Shown here one piece after another: positions 45,354 to 56,200 of a DNA stretch of 64,000 bases. The DNA lies in assembly GCA_008638375.1 (NCBI GenBank), contig CM018043.1, positions 35,419,981-35,483,980 on the forward strand, given 5' to 3'. Origin of the DNA: Nyssa sinensis (taxonomy: Eukaryota; Streptophyta; Magnoliopsida; Cornales; Nyssaceae). The notes beneath the pieces are model-generated. The model was not told the DNA's origin. It searched no databases and was given only the letters and a program-made list of their open reading frames with translations. Position 1 is the stretch's first letter, and every line of letters begins with the position of its first letter. The translations under genes and the position numbers were made by a program.

Positions 45354-47240
45354 TTGTGACACTTTGTCAAAATAGTAACTTAATATATATATATATATAA
45401 TATAAAATAAAATAATTTAATTTAGAAAAATATTTCCAATGCCCAAATAAAATAAAAGGATAGTGTAACCCAATATTTTTGGGCATTCCAAACTCAACGG
45501 CAGAATCCAATTTGTGAAATTAAATCTTGAAAAATGTGAATGGACAAATTGGACTAATCCCAAAAATGTCCTAAAGGCTAAATGAAGCCACTAAATGACC
45601 TCCAAAAATTATGAGGGTACCTACCCTAAGTTTTTTCGATGTTCCAAACTCAACGGTGGAGTCCATTTTGTTAAATAAGATACGTAAAATACTTATATGC
45701 AAAATTGGCCATTTTTAGAACACTTTAAAGGTACAACGGGCTACTAAGGAAGGGTAAAGGAGTCAATTAGGTTACAACCTAAATCGCATAAGTCTATAGA
45801 CTTAAAACACGACCCATAAGACTAAAAGACCATAAATCCATCAATAAAATCATATTAAGTCCATGAACAATATTGAACTAAATAATGTTTCCTGATTTAT
45901 AGGATCATCAAAAGGAAAGGAGAATGAGGTATGATTCCTCTTGAAGGGAGGAGGAACCATTTTGAGGTAAGTAAACCTAAACTCTAATATGTGGTATTCC
46001 TTAGCCATGTCACAGTATGGTTTCTCGATGCTACCAATTTGTACTCTTATACATACCTGACAGTTATTTGATTCCACAATTTGACACTTCTACTTCCTCG
46101 TGGATATGTTGAGATTTCATTTACCAATATCTTGATGTGATTACTTGCGCATTTCTATACCTTTGATTTGGATATTGAAAAACTGCTATGTTACTCACTA
46201 TTGAGAATTTGATATTCCACGTATATATACATTCTTTGTAGAATTTCGCTGATCATAATATTATTATGAGTGTCAGGAGTTGTGTCTGTCACAACATCCA
46301 TCCTGATTCTATAGATGTTGATTGGGACCTACGGGTCAATAATTGGGAATGATACCCAACATCTAGTCCATGGAGGACATGATATATGATAAGAGCTCTT
46401 AGTACTATTCAAGAACCCGAATGAGGGGTAAATTTGAATGAGTGTTTTTGGGGGTAGTCGGGCCCTATTTGTTGATAGCATCTATTTTGTTAATATCACA
46501 TATCTTTTATTTTGATCATAATCTAATGATGCATTCTTTGATTATGGATACGCTTTTCAAGCCTATCTTTGGACTCAATTTGATATCTTGTGATTTCTAG
46601 CAGCTGATTGTTGTATAGGCTAAATCCCTATTATTGAATTGTTAAACTGTTTACGTTATCTTTTTCATACTGCTTGGGATGTGCCTTTTGGACCCACGGG
46701 ACATTTTTAGTGATTCACTCTCTTGATTATTGGCTATTTGTTATATCCTTTGCTTGTCATTTGTTTGTATTCTTCTATTTAAACTGACCCTGACCTTGAC
46801 TCATGGCAGAGCGAAAGGAATTTACTTACTGAGCTAAGTTAGCTCACTCTAGAAATATATCATTTTTTTAGGGAAGGACACTGCAGAAGGACTGTAGGGC
46901 GTTCACCGCGAGTAGGCGCCATATTTTTCTCACAGACCCATCCTTTGCAAGTAATAGTGGACACTTTTGATGTAATTGTAATTAGACTAAGTGTAATGTA
47001 GTCTTTTCTCTCCCATAAGCCCACGTCCTAGCTATGGCTTTTTATTTAAGGATCTGTAATTAAACATTTACTTTTATCATAGCATGTATAACCATATTAT
47101 GATGATGGTACTTAATTAACTAATGTGATAGCATGTATTAATGATCCTTAATCGGTATTTGATAAGCGGGGGATGGCTCGCGGGGCCGCGCCCTCGGTCC
47201 CTGCCCTTGATCTGCGCAGGGTGCATTTTGGGTCGTGAAA

Positions 47241-47700
47241 AGTCGCATGTTGGGCGACTCTAGACCTAAAAAGATTTCCTGACTCGTCCTCCTCGTCTCG
47301 GCTTTGACATGAGTGATGGTGACTTCTAGATTGTTGGGGTATCACCCAAGCATTTAATTGTTCCAGGTTCTTTAATTGGTTTACTTGCTGAGGAGGTTGC
47401 CCCTACCCAGGGGGTACGTTTTCGTTTTGGTCATTCAAAGGTTTTTGATTCTGAACTGGCTAAGGCATCCGCTGGTTCTGAACTGACTAAGACGGTTGTT
47501 GGTTCTGAACTGATTGAGGCATTTACTGGTTCTCATCTGGCTAAGGAGACTATTGGTTTTGAACTAGCTGAGGCGACTGCTGAATTTGTACGATGAAAGC
47601 TTGTTGACTCTGAACTAGATTCACCACAGTTTGGCTTAAAAGTTTTAATCTGCTAGGCCATGGAATTTATTCTCCGATCAGCTGTGCTTTGACGGGGTTG
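47241..47700 (-). pseudogene. Tat-like gypsy gag N-terminal region
   Basis: Minus-strand remnant upstream of the capsid block, broken by stops. It includes a 27-bp tandem repeat (next entry), so the encoded protein had a nine-residue repeat. It is assigned by continuity with gag at 42.5-43.3 kb and with the primer-binding site at 47.8 kb. Confidence 0.55.
47449..47583 (-). repeat. 27-bp repeat (5 units) in Tat-like gag
   Basis: The block 'ttctgaactggctaagg' recurs at 47449, 47476, 47503, 47530 and 47557, exactly 27 bp apart, coding a nine-residue repeat with substitutions. In-frame length suggests it expanded while gag was coding. Confidence 0.85.
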
Positions 47701-47810
47701 ACGTACACTGGTGCGTCTTTGCGCAAGGGCCTATGCTAGGACCGGAGCTAGTTATCTTGGTCGCAAGTTTCGAGCCACTTTTATTATTCGATGAAGAACT
47801 TTGCCGATTT

Positions 47811-47829
47811 CCCACAAACAGAGCCAAAC
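47811..47829 (-). promoter_or_regulatory. Primer-binding site of the Tat-like element (degenerate)
   Basis: On the minus strand the site reads TTGGCTCTGTTTGTGGG, a decayed form of TTGGCGCCGTCTGTGGG, the tRNA-Arg type primer site of Tat/Ogre elements (family knowledge). The 5' LTR starts immediately to the right at 47830 (TGATGATATCG on plus). Confidence 0.55.
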
Positions 47830-48250
47830 TGATGATATCGTTTCCCACCTTCGATAGTTGGCACTTCGAAATTCCCTTGTCAAAGTTTCTGTAAATGAGG
47901 AATTAGAATATCACCGGTGAAGGTCCGGTGAATAAACCTCCTACGGTCAAGTTAGTAGCTTAAACAAGAAAGTACTATAAATAAATGTGAAGTTTAGAAG
48001 CGAGCGTACCTCTTCAAGTTGAGGTCTTACCCCTTTTATAGATGACGAATATCTTGTTATTGAGATTTTTCTCACGAAAGTAGGGATTTGATATGATTCT
48101 TCTGACTTAGTCAATTCTCGCATATTTTTGAATAATTGATTCTTAATGTGCAAACCTCAACACTGAGCGATAAGATCTGGAGATCACCTTTTTGAACTAA
48201 ACTGCCACATGTCAACTTCACCTTGTGAGCTGAATTCGGGCACACCAATA
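47830..48250 (-). mobile_element. Probable 5' LTR of the Tat-like element
   Basis: The left border is set by the primer-binding site. The sequence 'caccggtgaaggtccggtg' and 'gtacctcttcaagttgaggtc' is reminiscent of short Tat LTRs. The right end is uncertain (about 48.1-48.3 kb), and no second LTR is in the window for comparison. Confidence 0.4.
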
Positions 48251-49359
48251 TCAATTGATAGAATGTCATACAAATGGGGTTAATTGTAGAGAGGAAACCC
48301 AGGGAGATTTGAAGCCACCAATTATTTGTAATCATATAACTCAAGGTAAGACTTCAAGAGGGAGTTAATTGTAGAGAAAGAAACCCAATGAGACTCACAG
48401 ATCTGCAAAAGATCCTTAACCCAACAATCGTTTGGAATCGATGCTTGACTATCGGAATGGAGGTGGCGCACCTGGGTATTTCAAATTTTATTGAGTTGTT
48501 GATTAGAACCATGGCTGGTTTCGTTGAAAAATCCGAATTCTTTGAGAAACCCAAATCTTCCTTCAATCGGTCTCTAACCACCCACTCAATTCTCCCAAAA
48601 TCCTTACCTTTACTCATTGTTGGAACGCAGTGAATCGATCAGGAAATTACAGGCCAACGCGATGGAAAAAATCATGTGTATATAATTTCTGTGTATTTAT
48701 ATATACATAGACACACACAAACACACACACACACACACATATAGACGGGTATTATATACACATAATTCAATCTCCACTTGTTTATAGATGTGTGTGTGTG
48801 TGTGTGTGTGTGTGTGTCATATTTGCTTCTTTACATTACAAGTTTAAGGTTAGAGTAATGTCTATGGATTTATGTGTTTTTGAAGCTAGCATTAACAATG
48901 AAGGAAAGGATTGTTGTTCACTTTTCTCAGCATTTACGATGTTTTTATTGTTAATTAATTAGTCATATTATATTAATAAAGTTGGTGGTACAAAGGGTTT
49001 TTTTTTTTTTTTAACACTTTCTGACTAAATAATAATATTCAATTGAGAGGTAAATTCATCTTTTTCAAAATTCTGTTAACTTCATCTGGCTGACAAGACT
49101 AATAGAGGGTGCAATGTAATATTAAAAACTAGATGAATATTATCAGGAATTAATACGGTTGGTGGTGCATAGATTTTTTATTTTTTTATACTTTTTGACT
49201 AAATAATAATATTCAATTGAAGGGTTAATTCATCTTTTTTAAAATTCTGTTAACTCCATCTAACCAACAAGACTGACAGAAGATGCAATATAATTTCAAA
49301 AACTAAAGAACTACCATCTACAATTGTCAAAAAAACCTCAGAAAAAATTCATGTAATTT

Positions 49360-49411
<52 letters not shown>

Positions 49412-50074
49412 ACTAATGGTGAATGAAGAAATCAAAATGTGGCTAAAACAGTTGTAAAACATAGGTTTGAAGTATAAGTTAACTGATAGGTCCTTGGGAT
49501 TGGAATGGGCAGAAATAGAAAAACAAAAAAAATTGGAGATCCCAATCACTAGGTTTATTAAGATGACTTTCTTCTAAAATTTAACTTCCAATTGACTGAT
49601 TCATAAATACCTCACAGAACCGTAATTTTCCCTAATTTTTATTATTAGGGACATCAGTTAAAACATAAATTGAACTCCTCTGGCAATCCCATCTTCCACA
49701 AAACAGCAAATCAAAGAAAACAAAATAATGGATGTATTCATCATCTAGCAATGGCAGATATCATTTGACGCTGGTCCACAGAAAAGAGCCCAGTTTGAGT
49801 GGATCCGTCTATTATCACACTACAAGCATTGTAGCAAACCCATGTTCATAGCATTTATGTGCACCAAGTCCAGCCTCTATTTATTATCACTGCATAACAC
49901 CCTTACGTCATTAATGCTAGCTCTAAATTTTAAAAGCTAGATCTACCAGCAAAATTGATTCCCTCCACCTTTCGCGCAGAATTTGCCCAGCTATATATCA
50001 AATACAGTAAGAAACTAGAATTGTTACGAAGAATAATGAGGGTGGAGATTGGCAGAAACAGATCTTGATTAGTA
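48251..50074. other. Intergenic region downstream of the release-factor gene
   Basis: AT-rich, with no supported gene. An unrecognised minus-strand frame at 48354-48617 (87 codons) overlaps a plus-strand frame and has no coding support. Repeats seen: 'ttaattgtagag' at about 48280 and 48365; (TG)n at 48789-48817; a diverged direct duplication with 177-bp period (about 48981-49150 and 49158-49330, both with 'gactaaataataatattcaattga'); and (AT)n at 49365-49400. The terminator and polyA site of the gene must lie here but cannot be pinned down. Confidence 0.5.
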
Positions 50075-50269
50075 TTATTGCGTCGAGCTGAACGATGCAA
50101 TAGCATCCATTTCTTGTTGCAAAAGAAGTGCATCAATGAAGATATCAAGATTTTCTCCTTGCATAATATCATTTATCGAATGGTGAGTGACGCCAACACG
50201 GTGATCAGTAACCCGCCCTTGTGGGAAGTTGTATGTGCGGATGCGTTCAGATCTGTCCCCACTACCAAT
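50075..50269 (-). CDS. Release factor 1, last exon
   Basis: Encodes [20 protein letters not shown] and the C-terminal helix region with [11 protein letters not shown], ending SSTQ and TAA at 50075-50077. The acceptor is aaacag with a weak pyrimidine tract. [14 protein letters not shown] is the most conserved C-terminal block of RF1 proteins. Confidence 0.9.
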   Translation of the reverse strand: MGSGDRSERIRTYNFPQGRVTDHRVGVTHHSINDIMQGENLDIFIDALLLQQEMDAIASFSSTQ

Positions 50270-53200
50270 CTGTTTAACATGTCGAGAGTAAGGGTAATAA
50301 TTACAATAGAATAATTAATTAATTTCCATCTTGGTCATTTATACCTGATCCGACCGAAGTTTTGATCGATTTCTCTGAATTCTAGATCTCTCCATTTCGT
50401 ATAACTTTGCACACAATACCTTGAGAGCTTTCGCCTTGTTCTATCAAAAAACCCACAATGAGAAGAGAAGAAAACGAAGGGGAAGAACAAGAACCAAAAG
50501 GAAATGTAAATCTAAATAATACACAGTTGGAAAAATTACTGATAATGCCGTTCTAATAGTTTAGCATTAAAAAAGTATAGAAATTGTACTTGATAACCAA
50601 TGTGCTGATGTATTCAAACAAAGTTAAATTTCAATATCTAAGTAAAACTAGGCCACATAACTCAAAAAAGACGCCAACTAAATATATACCACATAATAGA
50701 ACCAGAAATGTATGTGCCTACACCTCAGCAAGGAAAAAAAATGCTGAGTTAATAATGTCTTCTCACTCAGGTTAATGCTATTAACATTAATTCTATTCAT
50801 ATCCCTCTTGACACATCTTAGTATGGCAACAAAAGTCTAAAAAATCATAATAGGAAGTTCTTAACAGGTATGAGTGCAGAAGATGTAACTGAAAGTGTTG
50901 CCTAAAACATGAACCTAGTTACAGTACAATACAACATTTAAGGGTTTCAACAAGACAATTCCAGCTATGCCTAGAAGCAGACCCAGACTACAAACACCAT
51001 CAGAATCAGACTTGAACCAAAAATTGCTTCGCAATTGCAGTGTAACAGTATTAGGAATATCGGTCAATATATAACAGGAATTTGAAAACTGGTAATGTAA
51101 TTTTTTTTTAATCACTAGTAAACCCATTAAAAGTCACTGTTTTTTTTAACCCCAATTTGTCACATTTTAGTATTTTTAATTATTTATTTTAATTTTGACA
51201 CTTAAAAAGTTGTTTTACTTATCAAAGTTTATATTATTTTTTTAATCAAACTAATAAACAAATTATAATAAATAATAACGACAATTGCAATTATAAGTTC
51301 ATAATTAATAATTCATAACAAAAAGACAAATAATTGTTGGCAAGACAATTCAAATTTTCTACAATACTACAACTAGAACGAAATATTAATAGATATTAAT
51401 TTAGTCAATTACTTCTTGATTCACATTAGAATTATAAATTTATATTCATATTTTCTACCTTCATTGATTCAAAAAATCATCACCAAAATGAACAGCGTGC
51501 AGGTTCTTTATAATTCCCATCTCTGTCACCATCATTATAAGCTTGTTATCCTTCTCCTTGACCGAAAGAAACAGTAAAGAGTAAAGACCTCCCAACCCCG
51601 TTGTACTGGTACTACCACTAGAATCCTCAAGTTGTTGCTTATGATAACCACATCCATTAAACATTTAGTGACCCAAAGATACCATATCCAAAACTCTACA
51701 TCTGAAGGAGGTGGAACTGTACTGTATTGTTATGGAGATGAATACTAATGAGGTTGGAGGTACGGCCCATGAGTTGGTGGATAGTGGTATTGTGGCAGGG
51801 TGTTGGGAGGATAGTGTCGAAAGTATTTAAAGAATAAAAAAGATATATTCTTCTTTCTAGGAGGTCAATATTTATAGTCACAGCTTACAAATAAATAAGG
51901 AAACTATCCTAAATTAATTCCTACAATCAATCAACCAATTAATACAATCAATCAAATGCCTAAATTAAGCTACAAATTAAATCAATATTTACAACACTCC
52001 CCCTCAAGTTAGAGAATATATATCTATTACTCTAAACTTGCTACAAATAGAGTCGATGACAGTCTTTTGATAAAGATTTGGTAAATATGTCAACAAGTTG
52101 ACTACCAGAAGGAACAAACGGAGTGGTGATTTTCTTGAATCTCTACTTTAAATTGAATGAAGTAAAAATCAACTCCATTATGCTTGGTCCGTTCGTGAAG
52201 GACTAGATTGTTAGCAATATGAATCGCCGCTTGATTGTCACAATGGAGAGGTGTTGGACCACATACTGGAACATCGAATTCTTGCACAAGTGTTCTTAAT
52301 CAAGTCAACTCACAAGTAGTATGTGTCATTACTTGATATTCTACCTCAGCACTAGAACGTGCCATAACGAACTGCTTTTTGCTTTTCCAACTCACGAGAT
52401 TAGCCCCTAAGAAAGTACAATAACCAGTGATAGATTTGCGATCTGAAGGTGATCCTGCCCAATCAGAATCAATATATTCCTCAATTCGAAGATGTCCAGA
52501 TGATCGATAAAGACGACCACGTCCTGGGGCATTCTTAAGATCCTTCAAGATACGAGTAACTACATCTATATGAGGAACTCGAGGACTAGTCATAAACTGA
52601 CTCACAACACTAACTGCATAGGAGATGTCAGGTCGAGTAATGGTTAGATAAATGAGCTTACCCACGAGTCTTCGATACATCTCTGGATCCTCAACCAAAT
52701 CACCCTCATTTGGCATCAACTTTAGATTGGTCTCCATGGGTAGCTGCAGGTTTAGAGCCAAAATAACCTCTCTCTTTCAAAATATCAAAAGTGTACTTCC
52801 TCTGAGACAAACTAATCCTTGCTTTTCATCTTGCGACGTCAATACCAAGGCAATAACATAACTTTCCAAGATCTTTGATGAAAAAGATGGAACCAAGATG
52901 GCGAATCAATGTTTGGATACCTACCTTATCACTGTCGATGATCACAATATCATCTACGTAGACAACTAGAATTACAATACCGCTTTGCGTCTTCTTAAAG
53001 AATATTCGAGTCATTAGCTTGGCTCCAAGTCATACCGTGAGAAATGACTGCCTTACTAAATTTATCAAACCAAGTTTGGGGTGACTGTTTGAGTCCATAA
53101 ATAGATTTCTGAAGATGACAAACATACTCCCTCTTGGACTCAAAACTAGGTAGTTGAGTCATATACACAGTCTCAGCAAGATCACCATATAGGAACGCAT

Positions 53201-56200
53201 TTTTGACATCGAACTAATGAAAAGGCCAGTCGAGGTTCACAGTAAGAGATATGATAACCCGAACAGAATTCAATTTGGCAACAGGTGAGAAAGTCTCGGT
53301 GTAATCAATGCCATAGGTTTGGGTAAAACCTTTGACCACAAGGCAAGCCTTCAGCCGATCAACAATACCATTTGGATTCTGCTTGATTGTGAAGACCCAA
53401 CGACAGCCAACAATTTTAGCATCGGCAGGTTTAGGAACAAGAGCCCAAATACTATTTAATTCCAAAGCATGCATTTCCTCTTCCATTGCAGTCCGCCAAC
53501 CAAGGTGGAAAAAGAGCATCCTTGTAAGATTTAGGAACAACGAGAGATAACAGGGACAAAGAGAAAGCTTGAAAGGAAGATGATAAATGATCATAAAAGA
53601 CAAAGTTAGAGATAGGATGAGCAGTGCAAGTACGTGTACCTTTACGGACTGCAATGGACAGATCAAGATCACAGTCAAAAGAATGAGATGGATTGGCAGA
53701 CGACGAGGTAGGTGGAGGATGTGAGAGAGAAGGTCCAGCAGGAAGAGTGACTGGAGTTGTAGCCTGGTGACGACGAACATACACCTGAGAAATAGGAGAG
53801 CGAGTAGAAACACTAGTAGGTAAAACAAGGTCAGGAAATAATGGTACCTGTAACTAACTTCCTTCTGGAGAATAATTGGGAACAATCTCAAAGAAAGTGA
53901 CATCAGCACTGACAAAATGCTTACGCAAGATAGGACTATAGCACCTGTAACCTTTCTGTGTGCGTGAGTAACCAATAAATATGCATTTATGAACACGAGG
54001 GTCAAGTTTGTCACGAGCCAGGCTGCAAGTTATGGACAAACGAAACGAGAGACACTAAGAAGGAGAGGACCGAGAAAGAGAAGCTACTGGTTTATAAAAC
54101 CTGCTCTGATACCATGTCGAACGTATTTTAGAGAATGAAAAAGATATATTCTTCTCTCTAGCAAGTCAATATTTATAGTCACAACTTGTAAGTAAATAAG
54201 GAAACTATCCTAAATTAATTCCTACAATCAATACAATCAATTAATCAATCAATCAATCCATACAATTAATTTAATGCCTAAATTAAGCTACAAATTAAGT
54301 TAATATTTACAACAGATAGTATGAGGAGTACGTGAGTTACAGGTAATTTTAAGTGCCCACATGGTGTCCAACTCTAAACTCTTTGAAAGCAATTCGTTGC
54401 GAAAAATGAATAATTTGATTATTTAGTAATCAATTATTTTAGAATTTTTATCATATTAATCATTAAAATTAAGAAGCACAATAATTTGTTACTAATATTT
54501 TATGAGTACTGTAGAAGAAAACTATGAAATTTGTTATTAACTTAGATTATATTAATGGAATAATTTTTAGGAAAAAGTCCATTTTTGAAAGACTATCTTC
54601 AAACTTTCTATTTAATAAAAGTTACGGATTGGGAACTAGGGGAGGTCACATGGCTAATAGAGGTTTTGTATAGATGGCAGGGGCACTAGTACCAGTGGGG
54701 ATAATATGGTTTGGAAGGCCACAACCGATAAGATCTTTACAATGCGGTCGTTCTATAGGAGTTTATTGGTCGACAGGGAAGTCCATTTTCCTTAAGAGTT
54801 TGATTTGGTTCTCTTGTATCCCTACCAAGGCAGCTTTCTTTGCCTGGGAAGCCACATGGGAGAGCATATTGACAACCGATAAACTACAAAGGAGGGGGTC
54901 CCACCTAGTTGGAAGGTATGTCATGTGCAAGAATGCAGACGAGATTCTAATTCACTGTCCTATCGTGAGGGATTGCTGGTATATGGTTTTTGTTGTTTTT
55001 GGTTGTAGTTGGGTCATGCCCGCAACTCTAAAGGACCTTCTTATCAGGTGGTCGAGTTTTAGGATTCCCAAGGATATCCGAAGGGTTTGGAAGATGATTC
55101 TTATTTGTTTGGTGTGGTTAATCTTGAAGGAAAGGAATTATAGGTTTGAAGGGGTTGGAAAAAATCCTCCCACCCTCAAAGACGAGCTTGTGTGTTTACT
55201 TCATTTTTTTGCTAGAGAAGCCTTCCCAATGTATGTAGGAAACCTTGTGGATTTTTTGGGGAGCTTAAGGCTGTAATATCTAGCCTCTTCCTTGTTTATG
55301 GGTTTGCCCCCCTCGGGCGCTCTTTTATATACAATTACAGTTACTTATCAAAAAACAAAAGTTACGGATTTGTGAACAAGTTTCACATAAATGAAGATTC
55401 CAGAAAAACTTAATATTTAATAATAATATGCCAATTTTTTAAATTTTCTACAATTATTAATTCTTAAAGGGTTAATGATATAGTCCTTTAGTAGCTAAAA
55501 CATATAAACAAGACTAGTATTTTCAATTACAATATTACATTATAAAGAATTAAATGAATATAAGCAAGGAATTCATATCCAAACAATTATTGGTAAGATA
55601 TTGCTATGTGTCATTATCATTCATTTGCTCCATGTTAAATTGAAATGCTTAAAGATGCGAAGTAAAAAATACAAGGATATATTTAAAATTAGATAGTGTT
55701 ACATAAATAATAAATGACAAAGATAGATAGAGCACCATGATAAACTCATTTTAGGTCTCCTTGGTGTTGGTTGAGTTGGGAAGAGGTTACAGTAATATCC
55801 CCAATGTTTCAAGTTCAACTCTCACTATGAGGGCCACTTAACTATCCCCAATAAAAAAATTAATAATAAAAATAAAAACTCATTTTAGGTCCATTATGAG
55901 TGGTCCATGTGAAAAAAATAGTACTAATAGTTTTGAATTTACGCCAATGTATTTCACAAGGTATCAATTATAGGTTGGTTATATTATATGTATATAAATG
56001 ATTAGCATAGTTGTAAATTTATATTTATGTTATTATGTTTTACTTATCAAAAAAATTATATTATTAATTTTTACTTTTATTTAATTTTAATATAGTTAAA
56101 TTTAGCGATATTAAAGAGATTAGAGATTTTCATATCATCAATAGCGCGCACCCATACCCTACACATCATATACTAGTCAAATTTATATTTTATGTGTAAC

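Larger units (their letters stand above)
43335..47240 (+). mobile_element. Giant gypsy LTR J in the Tat-like gag
   Basis: Starts TGTAATATCCTGACTC and ends TTTTGGGTCGTGAAA (one base off GTGACA), 3906 bp. The flanks gaccg and agtcg do not match well, so the target duplication is lost or the ends are slightly misplaced; the interrupted gag on both sides supports an insertion. Subfamily 2 tail (tttacttactgagctaagttagctcac). It contains a GA tract (43.96-44.0 kb), an AG|GTAAAA donor near 44114, a 280-bp tandem duplication and an antisense tRNA-like module (45298-45353). Confidence 0.8.

Noticed and set aside
43335..47240. Target duplication for LTR J (gaccg/agtcg)
   Set aside because: Only two of five positions match, so the insertion is inferred from the interrupted gag, not from a duplication.
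48354..48633. Two overlapping frames of 81 and 87 codons on opposite strands
   Set aside because: No recognisable family, no splice or promoter context; kept only as a remark in the intergenic entry.
53214..54014. 266-codon minus-strand frame that looks like a multi-pass membrane protein
   Set aside because: Its middle is an out-of-frame reading of a decayed copia pol (integrase end to RT). Its last part becomes RT in frame, and the hydrophobic stretch comes from a frameshift.
54674..55276. 200-codon frame as a candidate host gene
   Set aside because: It matches the C-terminal region after LINE reverse transcriptase and lies between a 14-bp target duplication.
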